Shown here: in pieces, positions 54,440 through 63,490 of the stretch
How the letters are laid out: the number at the start of each line of letters is the position of its first letter
How positions within the stretch are numbered: the first letter of the stretch is position 1
Assembly: GCF_017639855.1 (NCBI RefSeq)
Contig: NZ_CP072115.1
Location: 1,612,001-1,676,000, forward strand
Length of the DNA: 64,000 bases
From: Streptococcus sp. zg-86
GTDB lineage: Bacteria; Bacillota; Bacilli; Lactobacillales; Streptococcaceae
Direction of reading: 5' to 3'
Program-made: the position numbers and the translations under genes
Notes under the pieces: generated by a model
Told to the model about the DNA's origin: nothing
Seen by the model: the letters and a program-made list of their open reading frames with translations, nothing else
Database searches by the model: none

Positions 54440-55141
54440 CTATTTATGACTAATTTTTCGAGTAATCAAGTCACCCACAAACTGGATAACAAAGATAAAA
54501 ATCAGAATAAGAAGTGTCGCAAGGAAAGTAACATCATCATTTGAGCGTAAATAGCCATATGAAAGAGCCACTTGTCCCAAACCACCTGCTCCAATTGCAC
54601 CAGCCATCGCTGTATAGCCCACAAGGGAAATCAAGGTTAGAGTTGTCACACGGATTAAGTCTGGTAATCCTTCACGGAAATAAACCATAATCAAATCACC
54701 AAAGGTTGCACCAGAGGCCTGTGCTGCTTCAATAACCCCTCCATCTAGCTCAGACAAAACAACTTGAACTTGACGAGCAAAGAAAGGATAGACCGATAGA
54801 GACAATGGCACTAAGGCAGCATTCATTCCGATAGAGGTTCCCACAATAGCCCTGGTTAATGGCGAAATAGCTGAGAGCAAAATGATAAAGGGAATTCCAC
54901 GTAAAATAGAAGCAACCTTATCCAAAATCCAAAAGGCGACACGATTTTCTGCAATCCCACGAGGACCTGTTAAGACGAGGAACAAGCCTGAAATCAAACC
55001 CATTGCCCCACCGATTCCAAAGGAAACAAAGGTCATATAAAAGGTACTATAAATCGCTGTTCCCCACCCCGTCTGACCACCCCAACCCATTTTATAAATA
55101 TGGGGAAAATTGGCCTGAATCCATGAAAGCACTTCATTCAT
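54440..55141 (-). CDS. metP: methionine ABC transporter permease (MetI/MetP)
   Basis: A 233-residue permease with five to six membrane segments. The EAA loop that docks to the ATPase reads EAAQASGATFGDLIMVYFREGLPDL (split, about 145-170). It forms the dimeric membrane channel of the D/L-methionine importer with MetN and MetQ. It starts one base after the MetN stop. Confidence 0.95.
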   Translation of the reverse strand: MNEVLSWIQANFPHIYKMGWGGQTGWGTAIYSTFYMTFVSFGIGGAMGLISGLFLVLTGPRGIAENRVAFWILDKVASILRGIPFIILLSAISPLTRAIVGTSIGMNAALVPLSLSVYPFFARQVQVVLSELDGGVIEAAQASGATFGDLIMVYFREGLPDLIRVTTLTLISLVGYTAMAGAIGAGGLGQVALSYGYLRSNDDVTFLATLLILIFIFVIQFVGDLITRKISHK

Positions 55142-55142
55142 C

Positions 55143-56207
55143 CTAATACTCTCCTTTCAAAATCGTCACCTCTACCTTAGCTGTCGTAACTGCTGTTAAG
55201 GCTTCGCGCAACTGTTCTCTATGTCCCGACAAAATCAAGATCATTTCACCAACAGGGGTATGGTCTAAAATTTCAATATTACCGTACAAGATGTTTGCAG
55301 ACACCTGGTAGGTCTTGTATAAATCGTTGATAATGGCTGTATCCGTTGCAGAACCCGCATACTTGAATTGCACCAAGAGACTATCTTCAGGTAGATGTCG
55401 AACGATGTCTTGCTGATAAATTTTAACCAAGGCTTCATCAATTCCTGTTGCTGTTTTGATAAAGTCTTGTGTCAACGGCTCTTTTGGATGGGTGAAAATC
55501 TCCAAAACAGACCCCTCTTCGATTAGGCGACCGTCCTGCATGACAGCTACACGGTTACAAATATCCTTGACAATCTGCATTTCATGCGTAATCATGACAA
55601 TGGTCAAGCCCAATTTTTCATTGAGTTCTTGCAACAAGGCCAAAATCTGCTTGGTTGTTTTTGGGTCAAGGGCAGATGTCGATTCATCTGAAATCAAAAT
55701 CTTCGGATCATTTGCAAGAGCACGAGCAATGGCTACACGTTGCTTTTGACCACCGGATAATTGCGCTGGATAATTCTCTGCACGATCTGCCAAGCCAACC
55801 AAGTCCAATAGTTTAGCAACTTTGGCCTTCTTTTCTTCCTTAGACAAACCAGAATGTTTTAAGGCAAAGGCAACATTTTCAGCAGCCGTCATCTGAGCCA
55901 TGAGATTGAAATGTTGAAAAATCATTCCAATTTCACGACGTTTGGTCCGCAATTGAGCTGAATTTAAGGTCACTTTATTCCCTTCAAAAATCACATCATC
56001 ATTGATACAAATGCGACCAGCTGTTGGAACCTGCAAAAGATTAATCACCCGCACCAAGGTTGACTTTCCAGCACCAGAATAGCCAACAATCCCATAAATA
56101 TCTCCTTGCTCAATATGAATCGTCACATCTTTTACCGCTTCAATTGTGCGTTTTTTTTGATGAAAGGTCACATCAATATTATCTAGTGTAATAATCTCCT
56201 TACTCAT
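55143..56207 (-). CDS. metN: methionine ABC transporter ATP-binding protein
   Basis: A 354-residue ABC ATPase. Walker A GYSGAGKST (about 41-49), ABC signature LSGGQKQRVAIARAL, Walker B ILISDEST. The C-terminal ~100 residues form the NIL regulatory domain (LVQFKYAGSATDTAIINDLY), which binds methionine and shuts transport. ATG 56207 (MSKEIITLDN) overlaps the peptidase stop by eight bases; a TTG three codons upstream is possible. Confidence 0.96.
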   Translation of the reverse strand: MSKEIITLDNIDVTFHQKKRTIEAVKDVTIHIEQGDIYGIVGYSGAGKSTLVRVINLLQVPTAGRICINDDVIFEGNKVTLNSAQLRTKRREIGMIFQHFNLMAQMTAAENVAFALKHSGLSKEEKKAKVAKLLDLVGLADRAENYPAQLSGGQKQRVAIARALANDPKILISDESTSALDPKTTKQILALLQELNEKLGLTIVMITHEMQIVKDICNRVAVMQDGRLIEEGSVLEIFTHPKEPLTQDFIKTATGIDEALVKIYQQDIVRHLPEDSLLVQFKYAGSATDTAIINDLYKTYQVSANILYGNIEILDHTPVGEMILILSGHREQLREALTAVTTAKVEVTILKGEY

Positions 56208-57567
56208 AACTTGCAATTAACTCCTCTACTAACTCAATATGGCTATAATAATCTGCAAGGCTAACATTTTCATCACCTGCATGATCGCGACTATTGGCAT
56301 TTCCGATTCCAAAGCCTGCAATTGGTACACCTAAGGCATGAAAGACTGTATGCATTGGTCCAGTACCTGGTGAAGTTGGCAAAACAGCTACTCCTTCTGG
56401 TGTCAAGCGTTTTGCAAGCTCAATCACGTTCAAAATAGACGGAGCTGACATATCGCTACGGTAACTCATTTCTCCCAACGTAAAGGTCACTTCAACCTGT
56501 TCAAAACCATGACTAACTAAGTGCTTGCGAATCTTATCCAAGACATCCTGCGGTTCTAAACCTGGTACGAGGCGAACTTCCATTTTAGCACTAGCCTCAG
56601 CAGGGATAATCGTTTTTACTCCTTGCCCTAAATAACCTGTTGAAAATCCTTCAATCGTAATAGACGGCTCGAAAAAGAGACGTTTCAAAAATGCTGCTCT
56701 CTCGGTTTCTAAAGTTGGTAAGGTCAATCCATAAATCTCTGTCGCTGACTCGCTACTTGCTAGAGCAAATTCTTCAACCAAAGCCAGCTCGCGTTCATTT
56801 GGTTCTTCTACCTGTTCATAAATCCCTTCAACCAAAATACGACCATCACAATCTCGCATAGATTGCAGAGCTGCCATAAGGTACCAGCTAGCTGAATCAA
56901 TCACACCACCGTAAGAGGAATGAATGTCTCGCTCTGCACTCTTAACTGCCACATCAAAGGTCACAATTCCCTTATTTCCACCAGCAATTTCCAGTTGACC
57001 TAAGATATTTCGAGCGCCCTGTTCCCAGACTAACAAATCAGCTCCAACCAAGTGAGATCGGTGTTTTTCCAAATACTTATCCAAATCAACCGAAGCGGAT
57101 TCTTCCGCACCTTCCATGATAAAGATGATATTGACAGGTAGTGTCTCATGATTAGCTAGGTATTTTTGGACAGCAGATAAGCGAGCTGTAATATGACCCT
57201 TATCATCATCTACACCGCGACCATACATGTAACCGTTCCGCACACTAACTTCAAACGGTTGGTCTGTCCAAACCTGATCACCATCTGCTGGAACCGTATC
57301 ATAGTGATTATAGAAAATCAGTGTTTTCGCATTTGGTACCGAACTGGTAAAGGTTGCCATGACAAAAGGAGCTGCATAACTATCATCCAAAATGACCTCG
57401 GCCCCCGCTTCTTCAAAGATTTCTTTCAGATAGGTCGCAACGTCCAACAAGCCAACTTGCTGGGCAAAAATCGATTTCTTTGAAATCAGCACTTTCAGTT
57501 TTTCAAAATAAGCTTGTGCAATCGCATCTGCTTCGAATTTTTTGATTTGTTCCTCTTGTCTTGACAT
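56200..57567 (-). CDS. M20 family metallopeptidase of the met transport operon
   Basis: A 455-residue di-zinc peptidase/deacylase of the ArgE/DapE/CNDP type. Metal ligands: IFYNHYDTVPAD (first His-x-Asp), YGRGVDDDKGH and IMEGAEESAS (Glu-Glu), with a late His in SRDHAGDENV. Its place between metQ and metN is conserved in streptococci; it probably frees methionine from peptides or acyl-methionine, but the substrate is not proven. ATG 57567 follows AAGGAGAAACG. Confidence 0.9.
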   Translation of the reverse strand: MSRQEEQIKKFEADAIAQAYFEKLKVLISKKSIFAQQVGLLDVATYLKEIFEEAGAEVILDDSYAAPFVMATFTSSVPNAKTLIFYNHYDTVPADGDQVWTDQPFEVSVRNGYMYGRGVDDDKGHITARLSAVQKYLANHETLPVNIIFIMEGAEESASVDLDKYLEKHRSHLVGADLLVWEQGARNILGQLEIAGGNKGIVTFDVAVKSAERDIHSSYGGVIDSASWYLMAALQSMRDCDGRILVEGIYEQVEEPNERELALVEEFALASSESATEIYGLTLPTLETERAAFLKRLFFEPSITIEGFSTGYLGQGVKTIIPAEASAKMEVRLVPGLEPQDVLDKIRKHLVSHGFEQVEVTFTLGEMSYRSDMSAPSILNVIELAKRLTPEGVAVLPTSPGTGPMHTVFHALGVPIAGFGIGNANSRDHAGDENVSLADYYSHIELVEELIASYE

Positions 57568-57724
57568 CGTTTCTCCTTACTGGATTACTACTTTCCAGCT
57601 TCTTTCTATCAATTACTCCCCAAGACAATCCGTTTGAATTGGGAAATTGACTGATGATATTCCTTTTCATTATATCATGATTTTCTCTCGCGATACCCTT
57701 TTAAAATCAAGTGATTTTTATTTT

Positions 57725-57758
57725 AAAATGCCATGGGGAAAATCCACCATAGCATTTT
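57725..57758 (-). terminator. possible terminator/attenuator after metQ
   Basis: Arms AAAATGCCATGG (57725-57736) and CCATAGCATTTT (57747-57758) with one weak pair; on the minus strand TAAAATAAAAATC follows. It may let some transcription pass to the peptidase gene. Confidence 0.5.
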
Positions 57759-57765
57759 GTATTTT

Positions 57766-58620
57766 TTACCAAACTGGCTCATCCATACCGTCAGAAGACT
57801 CTTCTACGACTTTTTTAACATCATCTGTGTGGTAGGCTTTGATTAATTCTTTAATCGCATCTGCTTTTGATGATTTTTCCCAATCACTCTTCGCTGCAAT
57901 CAAGTTATACCATTGGTGTGAATTTTCATCTTTTTGCTCTTTGTAAAGGGCATTCTTATAATCAAGTCCCGCTTCACGAACAAAGGTATTATTAACAACT
58001 GCTGCTGCGACAGATGGAAGTGAGCTCGCTGTTTGGCTGGCATCCAATTCTGTTACTTTCAACTTTTTAGGGTTTTCCTTGATATTAACTACTGTTGCTA
58101 ATTCTGTACCAGATACATCTAGTTTAATCAAACCTGCTGCTTGAAGAAGGTAAAGGGCACGACTTTCATTTGTTGGGTCATTTGGTACTGCAATTTCAGA
58201 ACCATCTGGAATTTCATCAACGGATTTGTATTTGTTTTTTCCGTTTTCTGTACCTGAGTAGAGACGAATTGGAGCAATATAGGTATCAGCAACCGCTACC
58301 AAGTCTTGACCATTTTCCTTGTTCCAGTTTTCCAAGAAATTATAGTGTTGGAAAGCATTGATGTCTACCTCATCTTCAGCAACTGCTTTATTTGGTTGTG
58401 AATAGTCTGTGAATTGAGTAAACTCTAATTTCACCTTATCACCAAGAAGCTCTTGAACCTTATCCCAACGCGCTTCTTCTGAATCGCTCAAGCTCATCAC
58501 ACCAACACGAAGAACATTGTCATTCTTTGCTTCTTTGGAAGCTCCTGAACCACATGCTGCCAAAGCTGCAACTGAAGCAAAAGCGACTACTGCTAAGCTA
58601 GCTAATTTTTTCAATTTCAT
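57766..58620 (-). CDS. metQ: methionine-binding lipoprotein MetQ
   Basis: A 284-residue NlpA-family substrate-binding lipoprotein. Signal peptide ends LAAC (Cys22). Conserved regions VGVMSLSDSEEARWDKVQ, DEVDINAFQHYNFLENWN (split) and AVPNDPTNESRALYLLQAAGLI are clear. It delivers methionine to MetNP. ATG 58620 follows AAGGAGTGTAAAATT. An upstream inverted repeat fits the streptococcal methionine regulator site. Confidence 0.95.
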   Translation of the reverse strand: MKLKKLASLAVVAFASVAALAACGSGASKEAKNDNVLRVGVMSLSDSEEARWDKVQELLGDKVKLEFTQFTDYSQPNKAVAEDEVDINAFQHYNFLENWNKENGQDLVAVADTYIAPIRLYSGTENGKNKYKSVDEIPDGSEIAVPNDPTNESRALYLLQAAGLIKLDVSGTELATVVNIKENPKKLKVTELDASQTASSLPSVAAAVVNNTFVREAGLDYKNALYKEQKDENSHQWYNLIAAKSDWEKSSKADAIKELIKAYHTDDVKKVVEESSDGMDEPVW

Positions 58621-58652
58621 AATTTTACACTCCTTAAAAATGAACTATACAT

Positions 58653-58682
58653 AGCTTATCACAGGAGCGACTATTTGACCAA
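58653..58682 (-). promoter_or_regulatory. candidate promoter of metQ
   Basis: Minus strand TTGGTC (58677-58682), 18-base spacer ending TGA, TAAGCT (58653-58658). The -10 is weak but extended. Confidence 0.45.
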
Positions 58683-58734
58683 TATAGAATTTTTATGTGC
58701 CACTTAAAAATCTTTTATGGGTATTTTGTAAACT

Positions 58735-58753
58735 CTATAGTTTTTAACTATAG
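58735..58753. promoter_or_regulatory. MtaR/MetR-type methionine box upstream of metQ
   Basis: CTATAGTT-TTT-AACTATAG, a perfect 8-bp inverted repeat matching the known streptococcal MET-box (TATAGTTnnnAACTATA), bound by the LysR regulator MtaR/MetR. Confidence 0.8.
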
Positions 58754-58822
58754 ATCAGCTTGAAGAAAAAGTTTTTTTATTGCCACCATCCTCATGTGCT
58801 TTCGGACATTAGCGACTTCCTT

Positions 58823-58857
58823 CGGGCTAAAATAATCCAGTGGATTATTTTAGCCCG
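58823..58857. repeat. perfect 35-nt palindrome
   Basis: Arms CGGGCTAAAATAATCCA (58823-58839) and TGGATTATTTTAGCCCG (58841-58857) around one G. The following 60 bases hold a nested inverted repeat (AGGAGCGAG near 58871 with CTCACTCCT near 58920; inner CGATTTC/GAAATC). The rest of 58860-59220 holds worn pieces of the interspersed repeats (CAACAGTCCAATGGACTGTT near 59092) and no gene. Confidence 0.8.
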
Positions 58858-59220
58858 AGCCCAGAAACAAAGGAGCGAGGATAATCGATTTCAACGAAAT
58901 CACGACTTCTGTCTCACTCCTACTTTTAGCACGGTGGAGGTGGCGGTATTGTGCTCGCTACGCTCGCAAATTTTCTAACCTTGAAACTACAGAAATTTAA
59001 ATATTGTTGGACTGTTTTTCTGAATTGTGAGGTTTGTCTACATTCTGAGATATGTCAGTTAGCATTGATTACATCGTTAACGCGTCTTACTTCAACAGTC
59101 CAATGGACTGTTAAGGTTGGAAATAAGGGTAGTAAAAAAACGTTCGCTAGCCTCTTCTAATAGAATGCTGATTTATCAACGTTTTACAAGCATCAAACTA
59201 TTAAAGCTATAAAAGAAGCA

Positions 59221-59245
59221 AGGCTGGACACTTTTGTCTCAGCCT
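59221..59245 (-). terminator. probable terminator of the small membrane-protein pair
   Basis: Arms AGGCTGGACA and TGTCTCAGCCT pair with a one-base bulge; on the minus strand CTTCTTTTAT follows after a few bases. Confidence 0.5.
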
Positions 59246-59341
59246 GGTTGAAAATGGAGGGTATACCATAATCCTCAACTAACTCAAGTTTTGGCTGCGA
59301 CTCCTTGCCTAGTACGCCATTCAACTGCAAGGCTATCTAGC

Positions 59342-59689
59342 TTAATGAAACAGATTGGATAGCCAGTAGAAGACACCATAACCCCAGAAAAAGAGATAGA
59401 AACTCGCAAACCACAGAAGATAGGAAATCGGTTGGGCAAAGATTAAGAAAGCGCTGAAAAATAGGTATTTCTTGCGTTTGAGATAGAGAGAGCAAAGAAG
59501 GGCAAGGACACCGATAATCGGAACCAGCCAAACGATTGTAACCGTATGCCAATCTGCGGTAGCGAAAAATGGAGCTCGTACCACTTTAGGGGTAAAGAGC
59601 ATTAAAACCGGTGCAATCCAGACGAAAAATCCCAGCCCGATAAGATGAGCCGTATGTTTTTTAATAAAAAGAGAATAAGAGTGTGACAT
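59342..59689 (-). CDS. small membrane protein of unknown function (paralog 1)
   Basis: A 115-residue protein with about four membrane segments: LIGLGFFVWIAPVLMLF, IVWLVPIIGVLALLCSLYL, YLFFSAFLIFAQPISYLL and the C-terminal WFASFYLFFWGYGVFYWL. I do not recognise the family. ATG 59689 follows a perfect AAAGGAGG. It is 12 bp downstream of a paralog with the same layout (pattern FxxWIxPxxx, then VPIIGVLAL..SLYLKxKKY). Expression as a pair is likely; no regulatory gene is adjacent. Confidence 0.75.
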   Translation of the reverse strand: MSHSYSLFIKKHTAHLIGLGFFVWIAPVLMLFTPKVVRAPFFATADWHTVTIVWLVPIIGVLALLCSLYLKRKKYLFFSAFLIFAQPISYLLWFASFYLFFWGYGVFYWLSNLFH

Positions 59690-59701
59690 AAGAAACCTCC
59701 T

Positions 59702-59995
59702 TTAGACGAAGAAAATAAGAAAAATCTGAAGTGCGATTGAAATTGGAAAAGCTAATAAGAGCATTAGACTCGGTAGCATCCACTTCTTCTCTTTGAAATA
59801 AAGAGAAAATGGAAAGCTGAGCGCACCTACTATCGGCAAAATAAACAAGATCACAACATAACCCCAACCAAGATGATTTTGCGTTGTAATGGTCAACTCA
59901 TCTGGAAGAAAGAAGGGACTAATCCAGAAAAGAAAACCCCAAATGATAAGTAGGGGATAATATTTTTTAATATGAGGTAGAGCAGATTCAAACAT
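59702..59995 (-). CDS. small membrane protein of unknown function (paralog 2)
   Basis: A 97-residue protein with three to four membrane segments (LLIIWGFLFWISPFFL, YVVILFILPIVGALSFPFSLYF, MLPSLMLLLAFPISIALQIFLIFF). Aligns by eye with its downstream neighbour. ATG 59995 is chosen because GGAGG lies seven bases upstream; the longer frame from 60016 would overlap that ribosome site. Function unknown. Confidence 0.72.
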   Translation of the reverse strand: MFESALPHIKKYYPLLIIWGFLFWISPFFLPDELTITTQNHLGWGYVVILFILPIVGALSFPFSLYFKEKKWMLPSLMLLLAFPISIALQIFLIFFV

Positions 59996-60117
59996 AGTAC
60001 AGCCTCCTTCCATCAAGTTAAGCTAGAAACACGAACCCTCTTTACCTATAGTCTACTCCTAAGGCTAAAAAAAGCCACTAGATATGGGCACTAAAGTGTG
60101 ACAGCGGATACAAAAAG

Positions 60118-60163
60118 AAAGTGAGGCCAAGCCCACCTTTCAAGTCTGGACTTCCCTCACTTT
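60118..60163 (-). terminator. terminator of the amidotransferase gene
   Basis: Arms AAAGTGAGG (60118-60126) and CCTCACTTT (60155-60163); on the minus strand CTTTTTG follows. Confidence 0.7.
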
Positions 60164-60184
60164 TCCCTATTTTCCAATCATCAC

Positions 60185-60880
60185 TTACAACTGATGAACC
60201 AGATAGTCAAACAACTGTCGGTTACTGTCACAATCCCTGCATAAAAATTCCGGATGCCACTGGACTGCTAAAATCGGTAATCTCCCACGCCCTTCTACAG
60301 CTTCAATAGTCCCATCACGCGGATCACGAGCCGTCACCTTTAACACAGGCGCTAAATCCTTAATGCTTTGATGATGAAAAGAGTTGATTTGGCTCCCCTC
60401 AGCAAAGAGTTGACTCACACGGCTGTTTGGTCTTACTTGCAAGTCATGCGATGTTCCCTCTAATTGTGGCTGCCAATGGTGTTTGACGTCTTGCTTCAAA
60501 CTACCACCTAGCGCAACATTTAACAGTTGCATGCCACGACAAACGGCAAAAATCGGCTTTTCTTGTTTCAGTGCCTCTTTGATTAAGGCCAGTTCAAATT
60601 GATCTCGCTCGAGTAAATAATCATCACTATTGACTGACTGCTCTTCACCATAAAATTGTGGACTGACATGCTGTCCTCCTGAGAGAATTAATTTATCAAT
60701 CATCTGAACATAATCTTTCGCCATTTCAGGTGTCCCAATTGGAATGACAATTGGCAGACCACCCGCAGCTTTCACCCCTTCAGCCAAATCCTTCACAACC
60801 GCAACATATGTCAAGCCAGACATCGGTGGCAGTTCCTTTTCATTTCCTGTAATTCCGACAATCACTTTTTTCATCTTCAT
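60185..60880 (-). CDS. class I glutamine amidotransferase, PuuD-like gamma-glutamyl hydrolase (C26)
   Basis: A 231-residue hydrolase. Catalytic triad region: nucleophile in FAVCRGMQLLNVALGG (about residue 115), His-Glu in VQWHPEFL (about 211-214). The SLKQDVKHHW segment is typical of gamma-glutamyl-gamma-aminobutyrate hydrolases. It cleaves gamma-glutamyl bonds; whether it serves polyamine, folate or another gamma-glutamyl compound is not clear. ATG 60880 gives MKMKKVIVG. It is divergent from metE. Confidence 0.88.
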   Translation of the reverse strand: MKMKKVIVGITGNEKELPPMSGLTYVAVVKDLAEGVKAAGGLPIVIPIGTPEMAKDYVQMIDKLILSGGQHVSPQFYGEEQSVNSDDYLLERDQFELALIKEALKQEKPIFAVCRGMQLLNVALGGSLKQDVKHHWQPQLEGTSHDLQVRPNSRVSQLFAEGSQINSFHHQSIKDLAPVLKVTARDPRDGTIEAVEGRGRLPILAVQWHPEFLCRDCDSNRQLFDYLVHQL

Positions 60881-61081
60881 GCCACCTTTCTATGGATGTA
60901 TCTGTTATAGTATCATGCGCCATTCCCTCTGTCTAATATAGATGTTTTATCGGCTCTTTAAAATTTTTTATCTTTTGGAATAAACAGCTTCACATTTTAT
61001 CACTTTTCATACCATCTTATGCGCAATCATTTTTAAAAACTATATCATTTATCCTATTTTACTAATATAACACGAAATGTT

Positions 61082-61100
61082 ATATAGTTTATAACTATAT
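61082..61100. promoter_or_regulatory. MtaR/MetR-type methionine box upstream of metE
   Basis: ATATAGTT-TAT-AACTATAT, a perfect 8-bp inverted repeat of the same type as that at metQ. Its centre is about 66 bases before the predicted metE start, the usual place for a LysR activator. A half site AAAACTATAT lies near 61036. Confidence 0.82.
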
Positions 61101-61121
61101 CTATTCCTAATCATTTTCAAT

Positions 61122-61150
61122 TATACAAATGCTCCATTTTCTGTTAGGAT
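61122..61150 (+). promoter_or_regulatory. promoter of metE
   Basis: TATACA (61122-61127), 17-base spacer ending TGT, TAGGAT (61145-61150). A weak extended -10 promoter, fitting activator control. Confidence 0.6.
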
Positions 61151-61179
61151 AGTGTCAAGAATAAGATTGGAGGCAACCT

Positions 61180-63432
61180 ATGACAACAAGTATTATTGGT
61201 TTCCCACGTTTGGGAGAATTTCGTGAATTAAAATTTACAACTGAAAAATATTTCAGGGGAGAAATCGAAGAAGCAGAATTAGTAGAAACAGCAAAGGATC
61301 TCCGCAGTAAGCATTGGAATTTGGTGAAGAAAGCAGGTATTTCTGAAATTCCAAGTAATGACTTCTCCCATTATGACAACGTTTTAGACACCGCATTTCT
61401 CCTCAATGTCGTGCCAAAAGCCGTACAAGACTTGGACTTAACGGACTTGGAACGTTACTTTGCTCTTGCGCGTGGTTATCAGGGAGAAAAAGGGGATGTC
61501 CGTGCACTACCGATGAAAAAATGGTTTAATACGAACTACCACTACATCGTACCAAAATTTGAAAAAGAGACGAAAATAGGACTGGCTAGCCAGAAAATTT
61601 TTGAGGAATTTACAGAAGCAAAAGCCCAAGGGTTACTAACACGTCCTGTTCTGATTGGACCATTTACCTTCCTCCAATTAGCAGACTATGAAGAAGGTAC
61701 GGTAGCTACTGATTATCTGGATGACATTGTCACTACCTATCAAGCAGTTTTTGAAAGATTAGCAGGACTTGGGGCTGAAAAGATTCAACTCGATGAGCCG
61801 AGCTTGGTCAAGGATCTATCTTCTGAAGAAAAAAGGCTTTTCCTAACGATTTACAAGCAACTCTTATCGGATAAGAAAGGCTTGGCCATTCTTCTACAAA
61901 CCTACTTTGGGGATGTGCGTGATGTGTACGCCGACTTAATCTCCTTACCAATTGACGGCTTAGGACTTGACTTTGTTGAAGGGAAAAAGACGCTTGATCT
62001 CGTCTCAACAGGATTCCCTTCTGATAAGATACTCTACGCAGGAATTGTTAACGGAAAAAACATCTGGCGCAATGACTACGCAAACAGTCTAGCTATTTTA
62101 GAAAAAATCCCTGCTGACAAGGTCTATTTAACGACCTCTTGCTCACTGCTACACGTTCCATTTACAACCGCTAATGAAGAATTGGAAGAAGATATTCTAC
62201 AACACTTTGCCTTTGCAGTCGAAAAATTAGCGGAGTTACGTGATTTGGATACCATTCTCGCTGGTGGTGGTACAGATAGTTTGGCTGCTAACAAAGCCTT
62301 ATTTACCAGAGAACGAGTTGGAAAAAATACTGATTTAGCAAATCGTATCGCCAGCTTAACCGATCAAGACTATACTCGTCTGCCAGCCTTTTCAGAGCGT
62401 GAAAAATTACAAGCAGAGCGCTTGAACTTGCCAAATTTACCAACGACAACCATTGGTTCTTTCCCACAAACAGCTGAAGTACGTGATACACGCCTCGCTT
62501 TCAGAAAGGGAAATATTTCAGCCCAAGCCTACGATGCATTTGTCGCAAAACAGATTGATGATTGGATTCACTGGCAGGAAGAAGTTGACTTTGACGTTTT
62601 GGTCCATGGTGAATTTGAACGCAACGATATGGTGGAATACTTTGGACAAAACCTATCTGGCTACCTCTTTAGTAAGAACGGTTGGGTTCAATCTTACGGT
62701 ATGCGTGGCGTAAAACCCCCGATTATTTGGGGAGATGTCACTCGCTTGCAACCAATTACTGTAAAATGGTCTAGCTATGCGCAAAGCAGGACAAAAAAAC
62801 CTGTCAAAGGTATGCTAACTGGTCCTGTCACTATTCTTAACTGGTCCTTCCCTCGTGAAGACATTTCCATAAAAGAATCTACCCTACAGATTGCACTGGC
62901 TATAAAAGAAGAAGTCTTGGATCTGGAAGCAGCGGGTATCAAGATTATCCAGATTGATGAGGCAGCACTACGTGAAAAATTGCCACTGCGTAGAAGCGAC
63001 TGGTACGAGGATTACCTCGATTGGGCTATTCCAGCCTTCCGATTGGTGCATTCAACTGTCGCACCAGATACACAAATTCACACCCACATGTGCTACAGTG
63101 AATTTACTGATATTATTCCTGCTATTGATAATATGGATGCAGATGTCATTTCATTTGAAGCAAGTCGATCAAATCTCGTGATTTTGGACGAATTAAAAGC
63201 ACAGAATTTCCAAACACAGGTTGGTCCTGGAGTCTATGATATCCATTCACCACGCGTGCCAGCTGAAGGGGAAATTGACCAGACCATTCAAGCTATTCTA
63301 ACAAAAGTTCCAAGTCGCAAAGTTTGGATCAATCCCGACTGTGGATTAAAAACGCGTGGTATCAAAGAAACGCGTGAAAGTCTCGTTCGGCTTGTAGAAG
63401 CTGCTAAATCTGCTCGTACAACACTCAAATGA
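61180..63432 (+). CDS. metE: cobalamin-independent methionine synthase
   Basis: A 750-residue methyltransferase that methylates homocysteine with 5-methyl-tetrahydrofolate polyglutamate. N-terminal half: IIGFPRLGEFRELKF and the Lys-rich folate-binding part. C-terminal catalytic half: TTIGSFPQTAEVR, LVHGEFERNDMVEYFG, IQIDEAALREKLP, and zinc ligands in HTHMCYSEF (His, Cys) and NPDCGLKTRG (Cys). ATG 61180 follows TTGGAGGCAACCT. It is co-transcribed with metF 58 bp downstream. Confidence 0.98.
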   Translation: MTTSIIGFPRLGEFRELKFTTEKYFRGEIEEAELVETAKDLRSKHWNLVKKAGISEIPSNDFSHYDNVLDTAFLLNVVPKAVQDLDLTDLERYFALARGYQGEKGDVRALPMKKWFNTNYHYIVPKFEKETKIGLASQKIFEEFTEAKAQGLLTRPVLIGPFTFLQLADYEEGTVATDYLDDIVTTYQAVFERLAGLGAEKIQLDEPSLVKDLSSEEKRLFLTIYKQLLSDKKGLAILLQTYFGDVRDVYADLISLPIDGLGLDFVEGKKTLDLVSTGFPSDKILYAGIVNGKNIWRNDYANSLAILEKIPADKVYLTTSCSLLHVPFTTANEELEEDILQHFAFAVEKLAELRDLDTILAGGGTDSLAANKALFTRERVGKNTDLANRIASLTDQDYTRLPAFSEREKLQAERLNLPNLPTTTIGSFPQTAEVRDTRLAFRKGNISAQAYDAFVAKQIDDWIHWQEEVDFDVLVHGEFERNDMVEYFGQNLSGYLFSKNGWVQSYGMRGVKPPIIWGDVTRLQPITVKWSSYAQSRTKKPVKGMLTGPVTILNWSFPREDISIKESTLQIALAIKEEVLDLEAAGIKIIQIDEAALREKLPLRRSDWYEDYLDWAIPAFRLVHSTVAPDTQIHTHMCYSEFTDIIPAIDNMDADVISFEASRSNLVILDELKAQNFQTQVGPGVYDIHSPRVPAEGEIDQTIQAILTKVPSRKVWINPDCGLKTRGIKETRESLVRLVEAAKSARTTLK

Positions 63433-63490
63433 GGAAAAGCCATTGTTTTTCCTCTACATCGTATATAGTATAGAAAGAAAGGAAACAACA

